This document shows, in pieces, positions 32,548-40,980 of a DNA stretch of 46,326 nt (position 1 is the stretch's first letter; each line of letters starts with the position of its first letter). Origin of the DNA: Pelosinus propionicus DSM 13327. Its GTDB lineage: Bacteria; Bacillota; Negativicutes; DSM-13327. The notes under the pieces are model-generated. The model searched no databases. It was not told the origin of the DNA and was given only the letters and a program-made list of their open reading frames with translations. The position numbers and the translations under genes are program-made. The DNA lies in contig NZ_FOTS01000041.1 of NCBI RefSeq assembly GCF_900114615.1, positions 1 to 46,326 of the forward strand, given 5' to 3'.

Positions 32548-33516
32548 ATGATAAAAAAATGGAAAAAGTCTATAACTGCTAGTATGTGTCTTTTGGTTTT
32601 ATTTTTAGTAGTGGGATGTGGTAGTAATACTGCAAAAACGACAGAGCCAGAAGTTAAGAAAATAAAAGTGGTCACTACTATGTATCCCGTATATGAATTT
32701 GTAAAACAGGTTGGCGGCGATAAGGTAGATGTGGTTATGCTGATACCTCCAGGAGCAGAACCTCATGACTGGGAACCGACAGCAAAAGATATTATTCAAA
32801 TTAAAAGTGCGAAGATTTTTGCTTATCATGGAGCTGATTTTGAGCCGGTTGAAAAATTATTACATAAAGATGTATTAGGTGATGCTCTTGCTGTAGAGAT
32901 AAGTAAAGATGTTAAAAAACTGGAAGCAAAACATGAAGAAGAGGATGAAGAGGAAGAGCATGGTCATACGCATGGGCATGCTCATGAAGAGCATCAGTTT
33001 GATCCTCATGCTTGGCTGGATCCAATAGCAGTTCAGCAAGAAATTAAAACCATCCAGCAGGCATTGACTGCCGTTGATGAAAGAAATGCTGATTACTACA
33101 AACAAAATGCAGAAACATACAATAAAAAGTTAACTGAGCTTGATGAGCAATATAAAAAAGTCTTAACTGGAATTACTCGAAAAGAAATTGTTACGAGCCA
33201 TAGAGCTTTTGGTTATCTGGCAAATCGTTATGGGTTTGAACAGTTAGGTATTATGGGACTTTCTCCCGATGCAGAACCTACACCGGATCGAATGGCAAAG
33301 ATCACTGAATTCTGCCGTGAACATAAAGTTAAATATATATTTTTTGAAACCTTAACGAGTCCTAAATTAGCGCAGACTCTTGCGAAGGAAACAGGAGCGG
33401 AATTGCTTGTATTAAATCCGATTGAAAGCCTAACAGAGCAGGAAATGAAAGAGGGAAAAAATTATTTAACCATCATGGGTGAGAATTTAGTAAATTTGCA
33501 AAAAGCCCTCAAGTAA
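32548..33516 (+). CDS. znuA: Zinc/manganese ABC transporter binding lipoprotein, ZnuA-like
   Basis: A cluster A-I metal-binding protein (ZnuA/TroA family), 322 aa, with lipobox VVGC (Cys24). It has VTTMYPVYEFVKQVGGDKVDV, PPGAEPHDWEPTA with a ligand His, and an acidic His-rich loop (EEHGHTHGHAHEEH, about residues 137-150). It continues with FDPHAWLDP, TSHRAFGYLANRYG and a terminal FFETLTSPKLAQTLAKETGA. The long His-rich loop favours zinc. No znuB or znuC is adjacent, so it is an orphan here. Ribosome site AAGGAGAG. Confidence 0.88.
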   Translation: MIKKWKKSITASMCLLVLFLVVGCGSNTAKTTEPEVKKIKVVTTMYPVYEFVKQVGGDKVDVVMLIPPGAEPHDWEPTAKDIIQIKSAKIFAYHGADFEPVEKLLHKDVLGDALAVEISKDVKKLEAKHEEEDEEEEHGHTHGHAHEEHQFDPHAWLDPIAVQQEIKTIQQALTAVDERNADYYKQNAETYNKKLTELDEQYKKVLTGITRKEIVTSHRAFGYLANRYGFEQLGIMGLSPDAEPTPDRMAKITEFCREHKVKYIFFETLTSPKLAQTLAKETGAELLVLNPIESLTEQEMKEGKNYLTIMGENLVNLQKALK

Positions 33517-33559
33517 ATGAAAGAGATGAAGAATTGCATGATAAGCAAATCTTCATCTC

Positions 33560-34252
33560 TTATTTTTTATGTAGCAGATATAAAGTTGCCAATAGTATTG
33601 GCTGATGGATCAAATAGACAGCTAAAGAATGTCGTCCTAGCCAAGTGATTACTTTGGGAAGGGAGGCAGAAATATAAGGCTGTTTGGATTTATAAAACAA
33701 CTTGCCGATTAGAATTCCGATGACAAAAATTCCATACCAAGGAAATAGAGGATAATAATCCAGGGATGTAAAAGTACGAGTCTGCAAGCCCAGAGGGAAG
33801 AGGTATGGAGAAACTGTGAAGCTTGCCGTAACAACCAGCCCCATAATAAATGACGTAACCGCTAACAGTAATAACCATCTAATTTGCAAAGGACGAATTA
33901 GAGGCGACGAAAGTAAACTGATTCCAAGAAAATGCAAGATACCAAAACGAATATAAAAATCTGGATTGTAAAAATAGGTAATAGACGTTAGTAGGAGCGC
34001 CCAAATAAAAATGTGGATACCATGGCGTACACTGTTGCGGCTGAGGGTACTGCTCAAACCGCAAAGGAAGATAAATAAGATTGCCGATAGCTTTCCTTCC
34101 CAATACCAAAATCCTACCAGATACTCTAGTTTATAAGCATACAAATCTTTTAGATCTACGATAAGATGAAAGAGTATCATTAATACTATTGCCAAACCGC
34201 GGGCAAAATCCAATTCTTCAAGACGGTATTTAATAATAGGATCAGGTAACAT
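33560..34252 (-). CDS. DUF1624/HGSNAT-like membrane acyltransferase
   Basis: 230 aa from ATG 34252, which has AAGGAG 6 bases upstream; a longer frame from 34315 would add 21 residues without a ribosome site. It opens with RLEELDFARGLAIVLMILFHLIVDL, the hallmark of DUF1624 (heparan-alpha-glucosaminide N-acetyltransferase catalytic domain), and has six or more helices and SLAVYLIHQPILL near the end. Family members acetylate sugars or envelope glycans across the membrane. A specific acceptor cannot be named. It lies downstream of the cupin gene, in the same direction. Confidence 0.8.
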   Translation of the reverse strand: MLPDPIIKYRLEELDFARGLAIVLMILFHLIVDLKDLYAYKLEYLVGFWYWEGKLSAILFIFLCGLSSTLSRNSVRHGIHIFIWALLLTSITYFYNPDFYIRFGILHFLGISLLSSPLIRPLQIRWLLLLAVTSFIMGLVVTASFTVSPYLFPLGLQTRTFTSLDYYPLFPWYGIFVIGILIGKLFYKSKQPYISASLPKVITWLGRHSLAVYLIHQPILLATLYLLHKK

Positions 34253-34415
34253 AAGAATCTCCTTATAATAAACTGAGATTAGCAGCGACAACAATGTAAA
34301 TGTAGTCAGGTTCATTTGCTAAAAGTCTAATATTACAAGTGTAATCAATTGATGATAAAAAGGCAATAAAAAGAAAATATATATTGGGTGTCAGACACAG
34401 AGGATACAGAGATCA

Positions 34416-34448
34416 ATTACGAGCCTAGTGCTTCACTAGGCTCGTAAT
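34416..34448. terminator. Hairpin between the cupin and DUF1624 genes
   Basis: A perfect stem, ATTACGAGCCTAGTG / CACTAGGCTCGTAAT with almost no loop, lies downstream of the minus-strand cupin gene. There is no strong T-run on the minus strand, so terminator function is moderately likely. Confidence 0.55.
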
Positions 34449-34493
34449 AATCATATTTTTATTTTTTGTGCAGAGCAATTTGTGTATAATTAT

Positions 34494-34832
34494 TTACCCT
34501 TTTACTAAAATCAGCATCATTTTAAAATTTTCTGTGGCGTCTAAACCATGAGGAATATTTGAAGGCATAACAAGAGTTTGTCCTTTGGTCGCAATGAATT
34601 TGCTTTCTCCTACAGTGATAGAGGCCTCCCCATCTAAGATATATACCATAGCATCTCCGGGTGCAGAATGGGTACTTACTGCCTCACCTTTTGCAAATGC
34701 AAATAATGTTAACGTTAAAGTATCATTTTGTACAAGAGTAAGACTGACAACACGACCATCTTGATATTCTACTAAATTCGCCATTTCTAGGGCTTTGCTA
34801 AACTCAATATTTTTGATAAATTTCTTTTCCAT
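34494..34832 (-). CDS. Cupin-domain protein
   Basis: A small single-domain cupin, 112 aa from ATG 34832 (GGAGG about 9 bases upstream); a longer frame from 34913 lacks a site. Cupin motif 1 is seen in KGEAVSTHSAPGDAMVYILDGEA and motif 2 in LVMPSNIPHGLDA, giving likely metal ligands His (THSAPGD) and His (PHGL). Such proteins are sensors, isomerases or dioxygenase-like. It is divergent from asnB, with the two promoters probably in the 185-base gap between them. Function unknown. Confidence 0.8.
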   Translation of the reverse strand: MEKKFIKNIEFSKALEMANLVEYQDGRVVSLTLVQNDTLTLTLFAFAKGEAVSTHSAPGDAMVYILDGEASITVGESKFIATKGQTLVMPSNIPHGLDATENFKMMLILVKG

Positions 34833-35017
34833 ATTCCTAATCCTCCACTTCATTTCTGATATCTTAACTTCATTGTACAGGTTAATGTATCCAATTTCTG
34901 TGATGCCTATCACAATTATTATTTTTTGCGTATCACATTTCTACTTTGATTCATATATTATCTTGTGGTTGGCATATAGCGAAGGTGCTTTATTTTCTCA
35001 AAGGAGATGGATAACGT

Positions 35018-36862
35018 ATGTGTGGAATTGTAGGATGGATAGATTGGGAAAGAAACCTTGAAAATGAGGGCCATATAATGGCCAACATGATGGAAACGTT
35101 AGCAGCTCGTGGGCCTGATGCTTCAGGTATGTATTTAACAAAGCACGCGGCATTAGGGCATCGGCGTCTTAGTGTAGTCGATCTAGAAAATGGAGCACAG
35201 CCTATGATTCGGGATAGAGGGCAGCGACGCTATGTAATAACGTATAATGGAGAACTGTATAATACTCCTGAATTAAGGCAAGCGTTAGAAGCTCTAGGAT
35301 ATGTCTTTCGTACCAATTGTGATACGGAAGTGTTGTTAACTGCATATATAGAATGGGGTCCTTCTTGTGTAGAAAAATTCAATGGTATCTTTGCTTTTGG
35401 TATTTGGGATGAAACAGATCGCACTTTATTTCTTGCTCGTGATCGTATTGGTGTCAAACCTTTATTTTATACGAGACAAGGTAGCAAATTTATTTTTGGT
35501 TCAGAATTAAAAGCATTGTTAGCTCATCCAGAAATTAAACCAGAAATAGATAGCGAAGGCTTGGCAGAAGTACTTATTATTGGGCCTGCACGAACGCCAG
35601 GTCATGGTGTATTTCGTAATATAGCAGAGCTTAGACCAGGACACAGTATGTTGTATAGCGAAAAGGGCATGTATCTTTGTCAATATTGGGCATTGGAAAG
35701 TATGCCTCATCCAGATGATTTTGATACCACGGTGGAAACTGTACGAGAGTTGATGCAAGATATTGTAAAGCGCCAATTAGTCGCTGATGTTCCTGTTTGT
35801 ACCTTATTGTCAGGCGGACTGGACTCGAGTGCATTAACTGCTCTGGCATGCAGTACATATCGCCAGCAAGGTTTAGGTGATCTTCATACCTACTCTGTAG
35901 ATTATCTTGATAATGCACAGTATTTTCAAGCAAACAGCTTTCAGCCTAATGCTGATGCTCCCTGGGTACAGCGTGTTTCTGAATTTTTTGACACACGTCA
36001 TCACAATATTATTCTGGATACGCCTGAATTAGCAGGCAGTCTGCCTCAGGCTACAATATCAAGGGACTTACCAGGTATGGCCGATGTCGATACCTCTTTG
36101 TATCTATTTTGCCGTGAAATAAAAAAGGGAGCCACGGTTGCTTTATCTGGTGAATGTGCTGATGAGGTATTTGGCGGTTATCCTTGGTTTTATCGGGAAG
36201 ATATGATTAATGCCTCCTGTTTCCCATGGTCGCCTAATTTAGATGTACGTATGCAGTGGTTATCGTCTGAAATGAAATCAGTAACAAAGGCTCATGATTA
36301 TTTACAGCAACGTTATCAAGAAGCATTAGCCGAAGTGCCGCGTCTGCCTGGTGAGGATGCAAAGGATGCCCGTATGCGAGAAATCTTCTACTTGAGTCTA
36401 ACACGATGGATGCCTACTTTACTTGATCGCAAAGACCGCATGAGTATGGCTTCAGGCTTGGAAGTTCGAGTGCCATATTGCGATCATAGACTCGTTGAAT
36501 ATGTATGGAATGTACCATGGCATATGAAAAACTTCCATGATCGAGAAAAAGGTCTTTTACGACAGGCATTAGTGGGAATTTTGCCTGAAGATGTTTTATG
36601 GAGACGCAAGAGTCCTTATCCAAAAACCCATAATCCTTCTTATTTGAACGCTGTTCGCTTGTGGGTTCTACAAATTTTAGATGATACATCTTCGCCATTA
36701 CGAAGAATCGTGGATGTGGATAAAGTACGTGCAATGGCTCAACAGAATGCTGAAATATCAAATATACCCTGGTTTGGTCAGCTTATGTCGAGTGTTCAGT
36801 TATTTGCTTATTTGATTCAGGTGGATACTTGGCTCAGAGAGTATAAGGTGCAGCTGGTATAG
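35018..36862 (+). CDS. asnB: Asparagine synthetase (glutamine-hydrolysing)
   Basis: Makes asparagine from aspartate, ATP and glutamine. The class II glutaminase domain starts with MCGIVGW, so Cys2 is the nucleophile after Met removal, and has RGPDASG and YNGELYN. The synthetase domain carries the PP-loop LSGGLDSS (about residue 265), SGECADEVFGGYPW and DRKDRMSMASGLEVRVPYCDH. 614 aa, normal length. It starts at ATG 35018 after AAAGGAGATGG. It is an ordinary AsnB rather than a lasso-peptide cyclase, since the N-terminal glutaminase is intact. Confidence 0.94.
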   Translation: MCGIVGWIDWERNLENEGHIMANMMETLAARGPDASGMYLTKHAALGHRRLSVVDLENGAQPMIRDRGQRRYVITYNGELYNTPELRQALEALGYVFRTNCDTEVLLTAYIEWGPSCVEKFNGIFAFGIWDETDRTLFLARDRIGVKPLFYTRQGSKFIFGSELKALLAHPEIKPEIDSEGLAEVLIIGPARTPGHGVFRNIAELRPGHSMLYSEKGMYLCQYWALESMPHPDDFDTTVETVRELMQDIVKRQLVADVPVCTLLSGGLDSSALTALACSTYRQQGLGDLHTYSVDYLDNAQYFQANSFQPNADAPWVQRVSEFFDTRHHNIILDTPELAGSLPQATISRDLPGMADVDTSLYLFCREIKKGATVALSGECADEVFGGYPWFYREDMINASCFPWSPNLDVRMQWLSSEMKSVTKAHDYLQQRYQEALAEVPRLPGEDAKDARMREIFYLSLTRWMPTLLDRKDRMSMASGLEVRVPYCDHRLVEYVWNVPWHMKNFHDREKGLLRQALVGILPEDVLWRRKSPYPKTHNPSYLNAVRLWVLQILDDTSSPLRRIVDVDKVRAMAQQNAEISNIPWFGQLMSSVQLFAYLIQVDTWLREYKVQLV

Positions 36863-36896
36863 CTAAATTAGTGTTCTAAGGCTGTCAAAATAGTAA

Positions 36897-36942
36897 AACA
36901 AGAGCCAGGGATTCGTGGTTACGAATTTACCTAGCTCTTGTT
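36897..36942 (+). terminator. Terminator after asnB
   Basis: The outer stem AACAAGAGC / GCTCTTGTT encloses a second stem ATTCGT-GGTT-ACGAAT, followed by TTAATTTG. Confidence 0.7.
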
Positions 36943-36975
36943 AATTTGTAACATTTATATAATAAAGAAATCGTT

Positions 36976-36993
36976 TGTACAAATATTTGTACA
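36976..36993. repeat. 18-bp perfect palindrome
   Basis: TGTACAAATATTTGTACA is self-complementary and lies 6 bases beyond the stop of the Cys-rich repeat gene. It may be a termination or protein-binding site. Confidence 0.4.
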
Positions 36994-36998
36994 TGCGG

Positions 36999-37361
36999 TT
37001 AACAGTCTTGCCGCGGCCAGCAATCTTGTCGCGGCCAGCATCCTCGTCGTGGCCAGCATCCTTGTTGCGGCCAGCATCCTTGCTGCGGCCAGCATCCTTG
37101 CTGCGGCCAGCATCCTTGCTGTGGCCAGCATCCTTGCTGTGGCCAGCATCCTTGTTGCGGCCAGCATCCTTGCTGTGGCCAGCAATTTTGTCTAGGCCAG
37201 CAACTTTGCCTAGGCCAGCACAGTCTAGGAGCACAAGTATGGCGAGGTGTGCAGCCTATAGCAAAACCTACTCCAATAGTTGAATGATAAGATTTTGCTC
37301 GAGATTCTAGGTCTTCGTCCCAATCCTCAATTTCAGGGGTTCCCCACTCCTTATAATCCAT
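36999..37361 (-). CDS. Cys-rich hexapeptide-repeat protein (possible RiPP precursor or structural protein)
   Basis: 120 aa. The non-repeat N-terminus (about 40 residues, acidic, starting MDYKEWGTPEIEDWDEDL and containing GVGFAIGC) is followed by twelve hexapeptides of the form CWP(Q/R)(Q/R)x: first CWPRQS and CWPRQN, then seven CWPQQG, CWPRRG and two CWPRQD, ending in Cys before TAA. A clear ribosome site (AGGAGG) precedes ATG 37361, and only this minus-strand frame has one, so it is the coding frame although the 18-bp repeat opens others too. It recalls Cys-rich repeat bacteriocins such as sonorensin-type precursors, or metal-binding or coat proteins. No RiPP maturation gene is adjacent. Family not recognised. 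Confidence 0.6.
   Translation of the reverse strand: MDYKEWGTPEIEDWDEDLESRAKSYHSTIGVGFAIGCTPRHTCAPRLCWPRQSCWPRQNCWPQQGCWPQQGCWPQQGCWPQQGCWPQQGCWPQQGCWPQQGCWPRRGCWPRQDCWPRQDC
37015..37220. repeat. 18-bp tandem repeat, 12 units
   Basis: GGCCAGCA recurs at exactly 18-base steps from 37015 to 37213 (12 times). The middle units are nearly identical (GGCCAGCATCCTTGCTGC) while outer ones drift, as expected from expansion by slippage in the centre. The repeat is richer in GC than its surroundings and encodes the CWPxxx hexapeptides on the minus strand. Confidence 0.95.
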
Positions 37362-37767
37362 AAGTATCGCCTCCTGACTTGCGAGAATCTTAAAGATGAG
37401 TTAGTTCAAATGGGAGATTAACTTAACATGAATCATAGTTGCTCTTAAATGCTACTTGTATATAGGTATCTTGCCCCTCTAAAACGCACTTAGTATGAGT
37501 AAAAGCCTGTTTTTTCTGATGCAGGGATTAAAGATTATAAAAAGATATCTTACTATATAATATGCTTTATGATACATAAGAGTGATTGATTTAAATTGCA
37601 TAAAGAGCTTGTTTATTAAGTTTTTTCTGCAAACTTTGTAGATTTTTATTTATGATAACAAAAGTATAATGTGTTTCTTATTATTGCAAAATGGATATGA
37701 AATCTTAAAGGATTCATGTAGCATTTTAGCGAAGTATACAGGAAAGAATGTGAGGATGTGTTAATAA
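37362..37767. other. 406-base gap without a recognised gene
   Basis: This AT-rich stretch should hold the divergent promoters of the Cys-rich repeat gene (ribosome site near 37370-37376, minus strand) and of the following small gene. A TATAAT at 37665-37670 is the best -10 candidate for the plus strand but lacks a clear -35. No conserved RNA was recognised. Confidence 0.5.
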
Positions 37768-38079
37768 ATGTGTACTGCATGTGATGAAACATACAAAATA
37801 TTTACGATTGAACTTGTCACGAAGGATCCTGCTAATACTAATATGGAATTATTTAAAGAAATAGCTCATAGATTGTTTCAAAATAAAGTAATATCTAATA
37901 TCAATATCAATAATAATAAAGTGTATCATTCTGATAATAAACAAATATTTGGATTTGACATTCATCTGGGCAATCCAACGAATCCTTCAACGGTAAATCT
38001 TAAAAGTGTTGAAAAAGCTCTTGATGGTCTTGTCGACCAGTTTGACGACTATTCTGAAATGAAGATTAAACTCAGCTAA
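37768..38079 (+). CDS. Hypothetical small protein (103 aa)
   Basis: A soluble 103-residue protein with an N-terminal CxxC (MCTACDETYK) and no signal peptide or helix. The middle is rich in Asn and Ile (ISNININNNKVYHSDN). The ribosome site is weak (GTGAGGATG, over 10 bases from ATG 37768). It is followed by a terminator, so it is probably a single gene. No family recognised; codon pattern and the clean terminator make it likely to be real. Confidence 0.55.
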   Translation: MCTACDETYKIFTIELVTKDPANTNMELFKEIAHRLFQNKVISNININNNKVYHSDNKQIFGFDIHLGNPTNPSTVNLKSVEKALDGLVDQFDDYSEMKIKLS

Positions 38080-38094
38080 ACTCTTTTACATAAT

Positions 38095-38125
38095 AAAGCA
38101 TCCTCCTTAGGGGTGCCTTTTTTTT
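38095..38125 (+). terminator. Terminator after the 103-aa protein gene
   Basis: An imperfect stem (GCATCC with GGGTGC) followed by a run of eight T. Confidence 0.75.
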
Positions 38126-38246
38126 ATATAAAGAAATCACTGTTCAAACTGTTGCATTAAAATAAATGTAAATTATGACTGAGCAGTCATAATTTTGTCA
38201 CATTTCCAGATTATAATGATACTATCAAATAAAGGAGGGGTTTTTC

Positions 38247-38549
38247 ATGAAAGGTTTTGTTAAAAAAGGAATCATTTTCTCGCTAATTGGGGTTATGCAG
38301 CTTGGTATAGGGGCATCAGTAATCGAAGCATCACCCAAACATGAGAATAGAAACCATAAGCAGCATTGGGATAATCGAGATCATAGGATTCAAGAAGAAC
38401 GGGATCGTCATGAAAGAGAAATGGCACGACGAGATCATGAAGAAGAATGGCAATGGAAAGAACGTCAAAAAAGAGAAAAAGACCACCATGAAGAAGTCAT
38501 GAGAACGCTTGGAGGAATTGCATTACTCTACATATTAACCAATAATTAA
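38247..38549 (+). CDS. Secreted charged, His-rich small protein (paralogue 1)
   Basis: 100 aa with a signal peptide (MKGFVKKGIIFSLIGVMQLGIGASVIEA-S) and a highly charged body rich in His, Arg, Glu and Asp, probably helical (ERDRHEREMARRDHEEEW). It ends with a short hydrophobic tail (GGIALLYILTNN). It has a strong AAAGGAGG site. Its signal peptide is nearly the same as that of the next gene, 31 bases downstream, so the two arose by duplication. A periplasmic metal-binding or envelope stress role is only a guess from composition. Confidence 0.7.
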   Translation: MKGFVKKGIIFSLIGVMQLGIGASVIEASPKHENRNHKQHWDNRDHRIQEERDRHEREMARRDHEEEWQWKERQKREKDHHEEVMRTLGGIALLYILTNN

Positions 38550-38579
38550 AATGATACAAATTGCGAGGAGGAAAACCCC

Positions 38580-38915
38580 ATGAAAGGTATTGTTAAAAAA
38601 GTAGCCATATATACTATGGTTGGTATCATGCAAGTTGGTTTTGGTGCATCAATAATAGAGGCTTCACCATTACAAGGCAACCCTACTCCTATGCAGTTTG
38701 GATATGACAGACATGATCAAGGTCATGATAGACATGATCGTGAACGCTGGGAAAGAGAAAAACAAAGGCAAGAACGTCTTGAGAATGAAAGGCACGAAAG
38801 AGAAATGAAACGTCGTCCACATGAGACGAGAAAACAATGGCGTGAACGTCAGAAACACGAAAACGAGCGACACGAAAGAGAGCTGCGCAAAATCAGAGAG
38901 CATAGGTATAGATAG
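38580..38915 (+). CDS. Secreted charged, His-rich small protein (paralogue 2)
   Basis: 111 aa; signal peptide MKGIVKKVAIYTMVGIMQVG ... ASIIEAS, then a His/Arg/Glu-rich body with repeated RHDRE and ERHERE patterns, likely a long helix. It lacks the hydrophobic tail of its neighbour and ends EHRYR. GAGGAGG precedes ATG 38580. Same operon as paralogue 1. Family not recognised. Confidence 0.7.
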   Translation: MKGIVKKVAIYTMVGIMQVGFGASIIEASPLQGNPTPMQFGYDRHDQGHDRHDRERWEREKQRQERLENERHEREMKRRPHETRKQWRERQKHENERHERELRKIREHRYR

Positions 38916-39096
38916 TATTAGTTTCGGTACTTTTTACAGACATCCTTGTTCTTGCCAGTAGATGATTAATTTTTGTATGGTTATAAAAAAACCATATAAA
39001 GGAAGCGGTGATATGGCTGACGAGAATCTATTTTTATGATAAGATTCAAATATACATAACTAGTTTATGTTAGTTTGTAAAGAAGGGGAATAAGGA

Positions 39097-39564
39097 ATGT
39101 TTAAGAACAATGTAAGAGTGCTATTGGCTGTAAGTATGTTAGTCCTTATGATAGTAGTGGCAGGCTGTGGCGGCTCGTCAGGAGTTAAACGTGTATCTGG
39201 ATTGAGTACGACAGAAACAGTAACCACTTTTTTTGACGCAGCTAAGAATAACCGTATGTCAGAAGCTAGTTTATATGTATCAAATGCTTCTAAGAATGAT
39301 CCTAAAACTGTGTTAAAGTTTATGAAGGGACAATCTGGAATTCAAGAAATTAAGAATGCCAACATTGTATCGATTAAGCAAGTTGCACAAGAAAGTAACT
39401 ATGCAGCTGTTATTGCAACAATTCAGGAGCAAAATACTTTCAAAATGAGTATTAAACCAGTAGGCCTGGAAAAAATAAATGGTGAATGGTATATTGTAGA
39501 TTTTGACCAAATCTATAATGGTGCCAAATACAAAGTATTGCAGCAGCTGCTTGCCAATATATAA
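39097..39564 (+). CDS. Small lipoprotein with NTF2-like (DUF4878-type) fold
   Basis: 155 aa with lipobox VAGC (Cys24). The mature part begins TETVTTFFDAAKNNRMSEASLYVS and ends KINGEWYIVDFDQIYNG, the layout of DUF4878/lumazine-binding-like NTF2 lipoproteins of Firmicutes. No enzyme residues evident; function unknown. AAGGGGAATAAGG precedes ATG 39097, and a good terminator follows, so it is a single gene. Confidence 0.72.
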   Translation: MFKNNVRVLLAVSMLVLMIVVAGCGGSSGVKRVSGLSTTETVTTFFDAAKNNRMSEASLYVSNASKNDPKTVLKFMKGQSGIQEIKNANIVSIKQVAQESNYAAVIATIQEQNTFKMSIKPVGLEKINGEWYIVDFDQIYNGAKYKVLQQLLANI

Positions 39565-39571
39565 TACTCCT

Positions 39572-39616
39572 AAAACTCTGGTAAAATAGTGTATGCTATT
39601 CTACCAGAGTTTTTTT
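39572..39616 (+). terminator. Terminator after the NTF2-like lipoprotein gene
   Basis: AAACTCTGGTAAAATAG pairs with CTATTCTACCAGAGTTT, followed by further T. Strong stem. Confidence 0.9.
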
Positions 39617-39774
39617 GTAAAAAAGTAATGAATTACAAAAGCACAATGCAGCCGCTCGCGGCACATAAAGGAGAGCACGGAAAAAAAGTTATTAATTAAC
39701 CCTTTGTGTCTTTTTGCTTCGATTCGTTTTAAGGACGAGTCAGCATTTTTCTTATGTGCAATTGAAACTTTTAC

Positions 39775-39803
39775 TTTTCACTATACGATATTTTTAGTAT
39801 AGT
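39775..39803 (+). promoter_or_regulatory. Probable promoter of the envelope cluster, with inverted repeat
   Basis: TTTTCA (39775-39780) and TATAGT (39798-39803) with a 17-base spacer. CTATAC at 39781 and GTATAG at 39797 form an inverted repeat through the spacer, which could be an operator. Confidence 0.4.
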
Positions 39804-39840
39804 AATGAATGAGTTAATAAATAAATAGGAGTTGAATGCC

Positions 39841-40980
39841 ATGCATTTTACTTATTATATGCCAACTAAAATATTCTTTGGATGCGGTGAGTTTGAAAAG
39901 GCTCCTGCTTATATCAAACCTCTTGGCAAAAAGGTACTGATTGTTACAGGTAAATATGCGATGAATAAATATGGCTTTACCAAGAGATTAGTAGACGGTC
40001 TTGCTGACCAAGGAATTGAATCCATGGTATTTGAAGGAATTAGTGCCAATCCTCTGGCTAGTGAGGTCAACGCTTGTGTTAAGAAATTTTCTGGCTGGCA
40101 GCCTGAGGTTGTAGTAGCCCTGGGCGGCGGCAGTGCTATTGATGCTGGGAAAGCTATTCTTCTTGGTTTGTCAACAGGAGAAAAAGTGGAACCTTATTTA
40201 TTGGGTCAATTGCCGATTACTCATGCTGATATTCCTCTTGTAGCGATTCCTACTACGGCAGGTACAGGATCTGAAACCAATTGGGCGGCGATTTTAACCG
40301 ACGAGAGTACTGGCACTAAGACTAGCTTTCGTCATAGCGATTTTTTTCCTGCTATTGCTATCGTTGATCCAGAACTGACAATGTCTTTATCACCAGAAAT
40401 TACAGTAGAAACCGGTTTTGATGTATTTGCTCATGGGGTAGAGACCTATATTTCCAAAAGTGGGTTAAGTCCTTTGGTTGGCAGTAATTCTCTAAAAGCA
40501 ATACAATTAGTAGGGCAATATTTGCCTCAGGCCTTAGCGGATGGTGAAAATGGTACTGCTCGTACCTATATGATGTATGCCAGTATGCTGATGGGGTTCA
40601 ATTTAGCGAATTCCAGTACGTGCCTGCCTCATCGTTTACAGTATCCAATCGGTGTAAAAACCAACAGCAGTCATGGCAGCGGATTAATGGCTCTCTTTGA
40701 AAGCTGGATCGATTTGACTTATGAGATTTCCAAAGAGAAGTTCAATCATATTGGAGAAGCATTATCAGGCACAAGATGCACTAGTAAGAAGGAATTTATG
40801 AATGTTTATCGTCAATTTAGGCAAAGTATAAATATAAATCCTAGTTTGGCGGATTTTTCTTTAACAAAAGCGGATGTAAGTTATTTAGCAAGTAAAGTAA
40901 CAGGTAACTTGTCCAATGATCCGGCAGGGGAAATTCCGGGGATTGTGGAGAAGATTTATAACGGGGCGTTTTATAAATGA
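39841..40980 (+). CDS. Iron-containing alcohol dehydrogenase
   Basis: A group III Fe-ADH (Pfam Fe-ADH), 379 aa from ATG 39841 (TAGGAG 8 bases upstream; a TTG at 39832 overlaps that site). NAD-binding VVALGGGSAIDAGKAI, then PTTAGTGSETNWAAIL. The metal site is in ETGFDVFAHGVETY and SHGSGLMALF. Substrate could be an alcohol or a lipid- or sugar-linked aldehyde. It overlaps the UbiA prenyltransferase gene by four bases, so it probably belongs to the envelope operon. Confidence 0.9.
   Translation: MHFTYYMPTKIFFGCGEFEKAPAYIKPLGKKVLIVTGKYAMNKYGFTKRLVDGLADQGIESMVFEGISANPLASEVNACVKKFSGWQPEVVVALGGGSAIDAGKAILLGLSTGEKVEPYLLGQLPITHADIPLVAIPTTAGTGSETNWAAILTDESTGTKTSFRHSDFFPAIAIVDPELTMSLSPEITVETGFDVFAHGVETYISKSGLSPLVGSNSLKAIQLVGQYLPQALADGENGTARTYMMYASMLMGFNLANSSTCLPHRLQYPIGVKTNSSHGSGLMALFESWIDLTYEISKEKFNHIGEALSGTRCTSKKEFMNVYRQFRQSININPSLADFSLTKADVSYLASKVTGNLSNDPAGEIPGIVEKIYNGAFYK

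Noticed and set aside
37015-37220. CRISPR array
   Set aside because: Units are 18 bases and directly adjacent with no unique spacers; it is a coding tandem repeat.
36938-37283. Plus-strand repeats (ASILxxA and RPASLLx) and other minus-strand frames (AGHSKD) over the 18-bp repeat
   Set aside because: A repeat of 18 bases opens all frames; only the minus-strand CWPxxx frame has a ribosome site and a unique N-terminus.
35018-37361. Lasso-peptide cluster made of asnB and the Cys-rich peptide gene
   Set aside because: AsnB has an intact glutaminase domain and normal length, there is no B-type protease, and the genes are convergent with a terminator between them.
39618-39774. Possible gene or RNA in the gap before the Fe-ADH
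   Set aside because: No open frame with a ribosome site and no recognisable RNA structure; only the promoter-like elements at its right end are supported.
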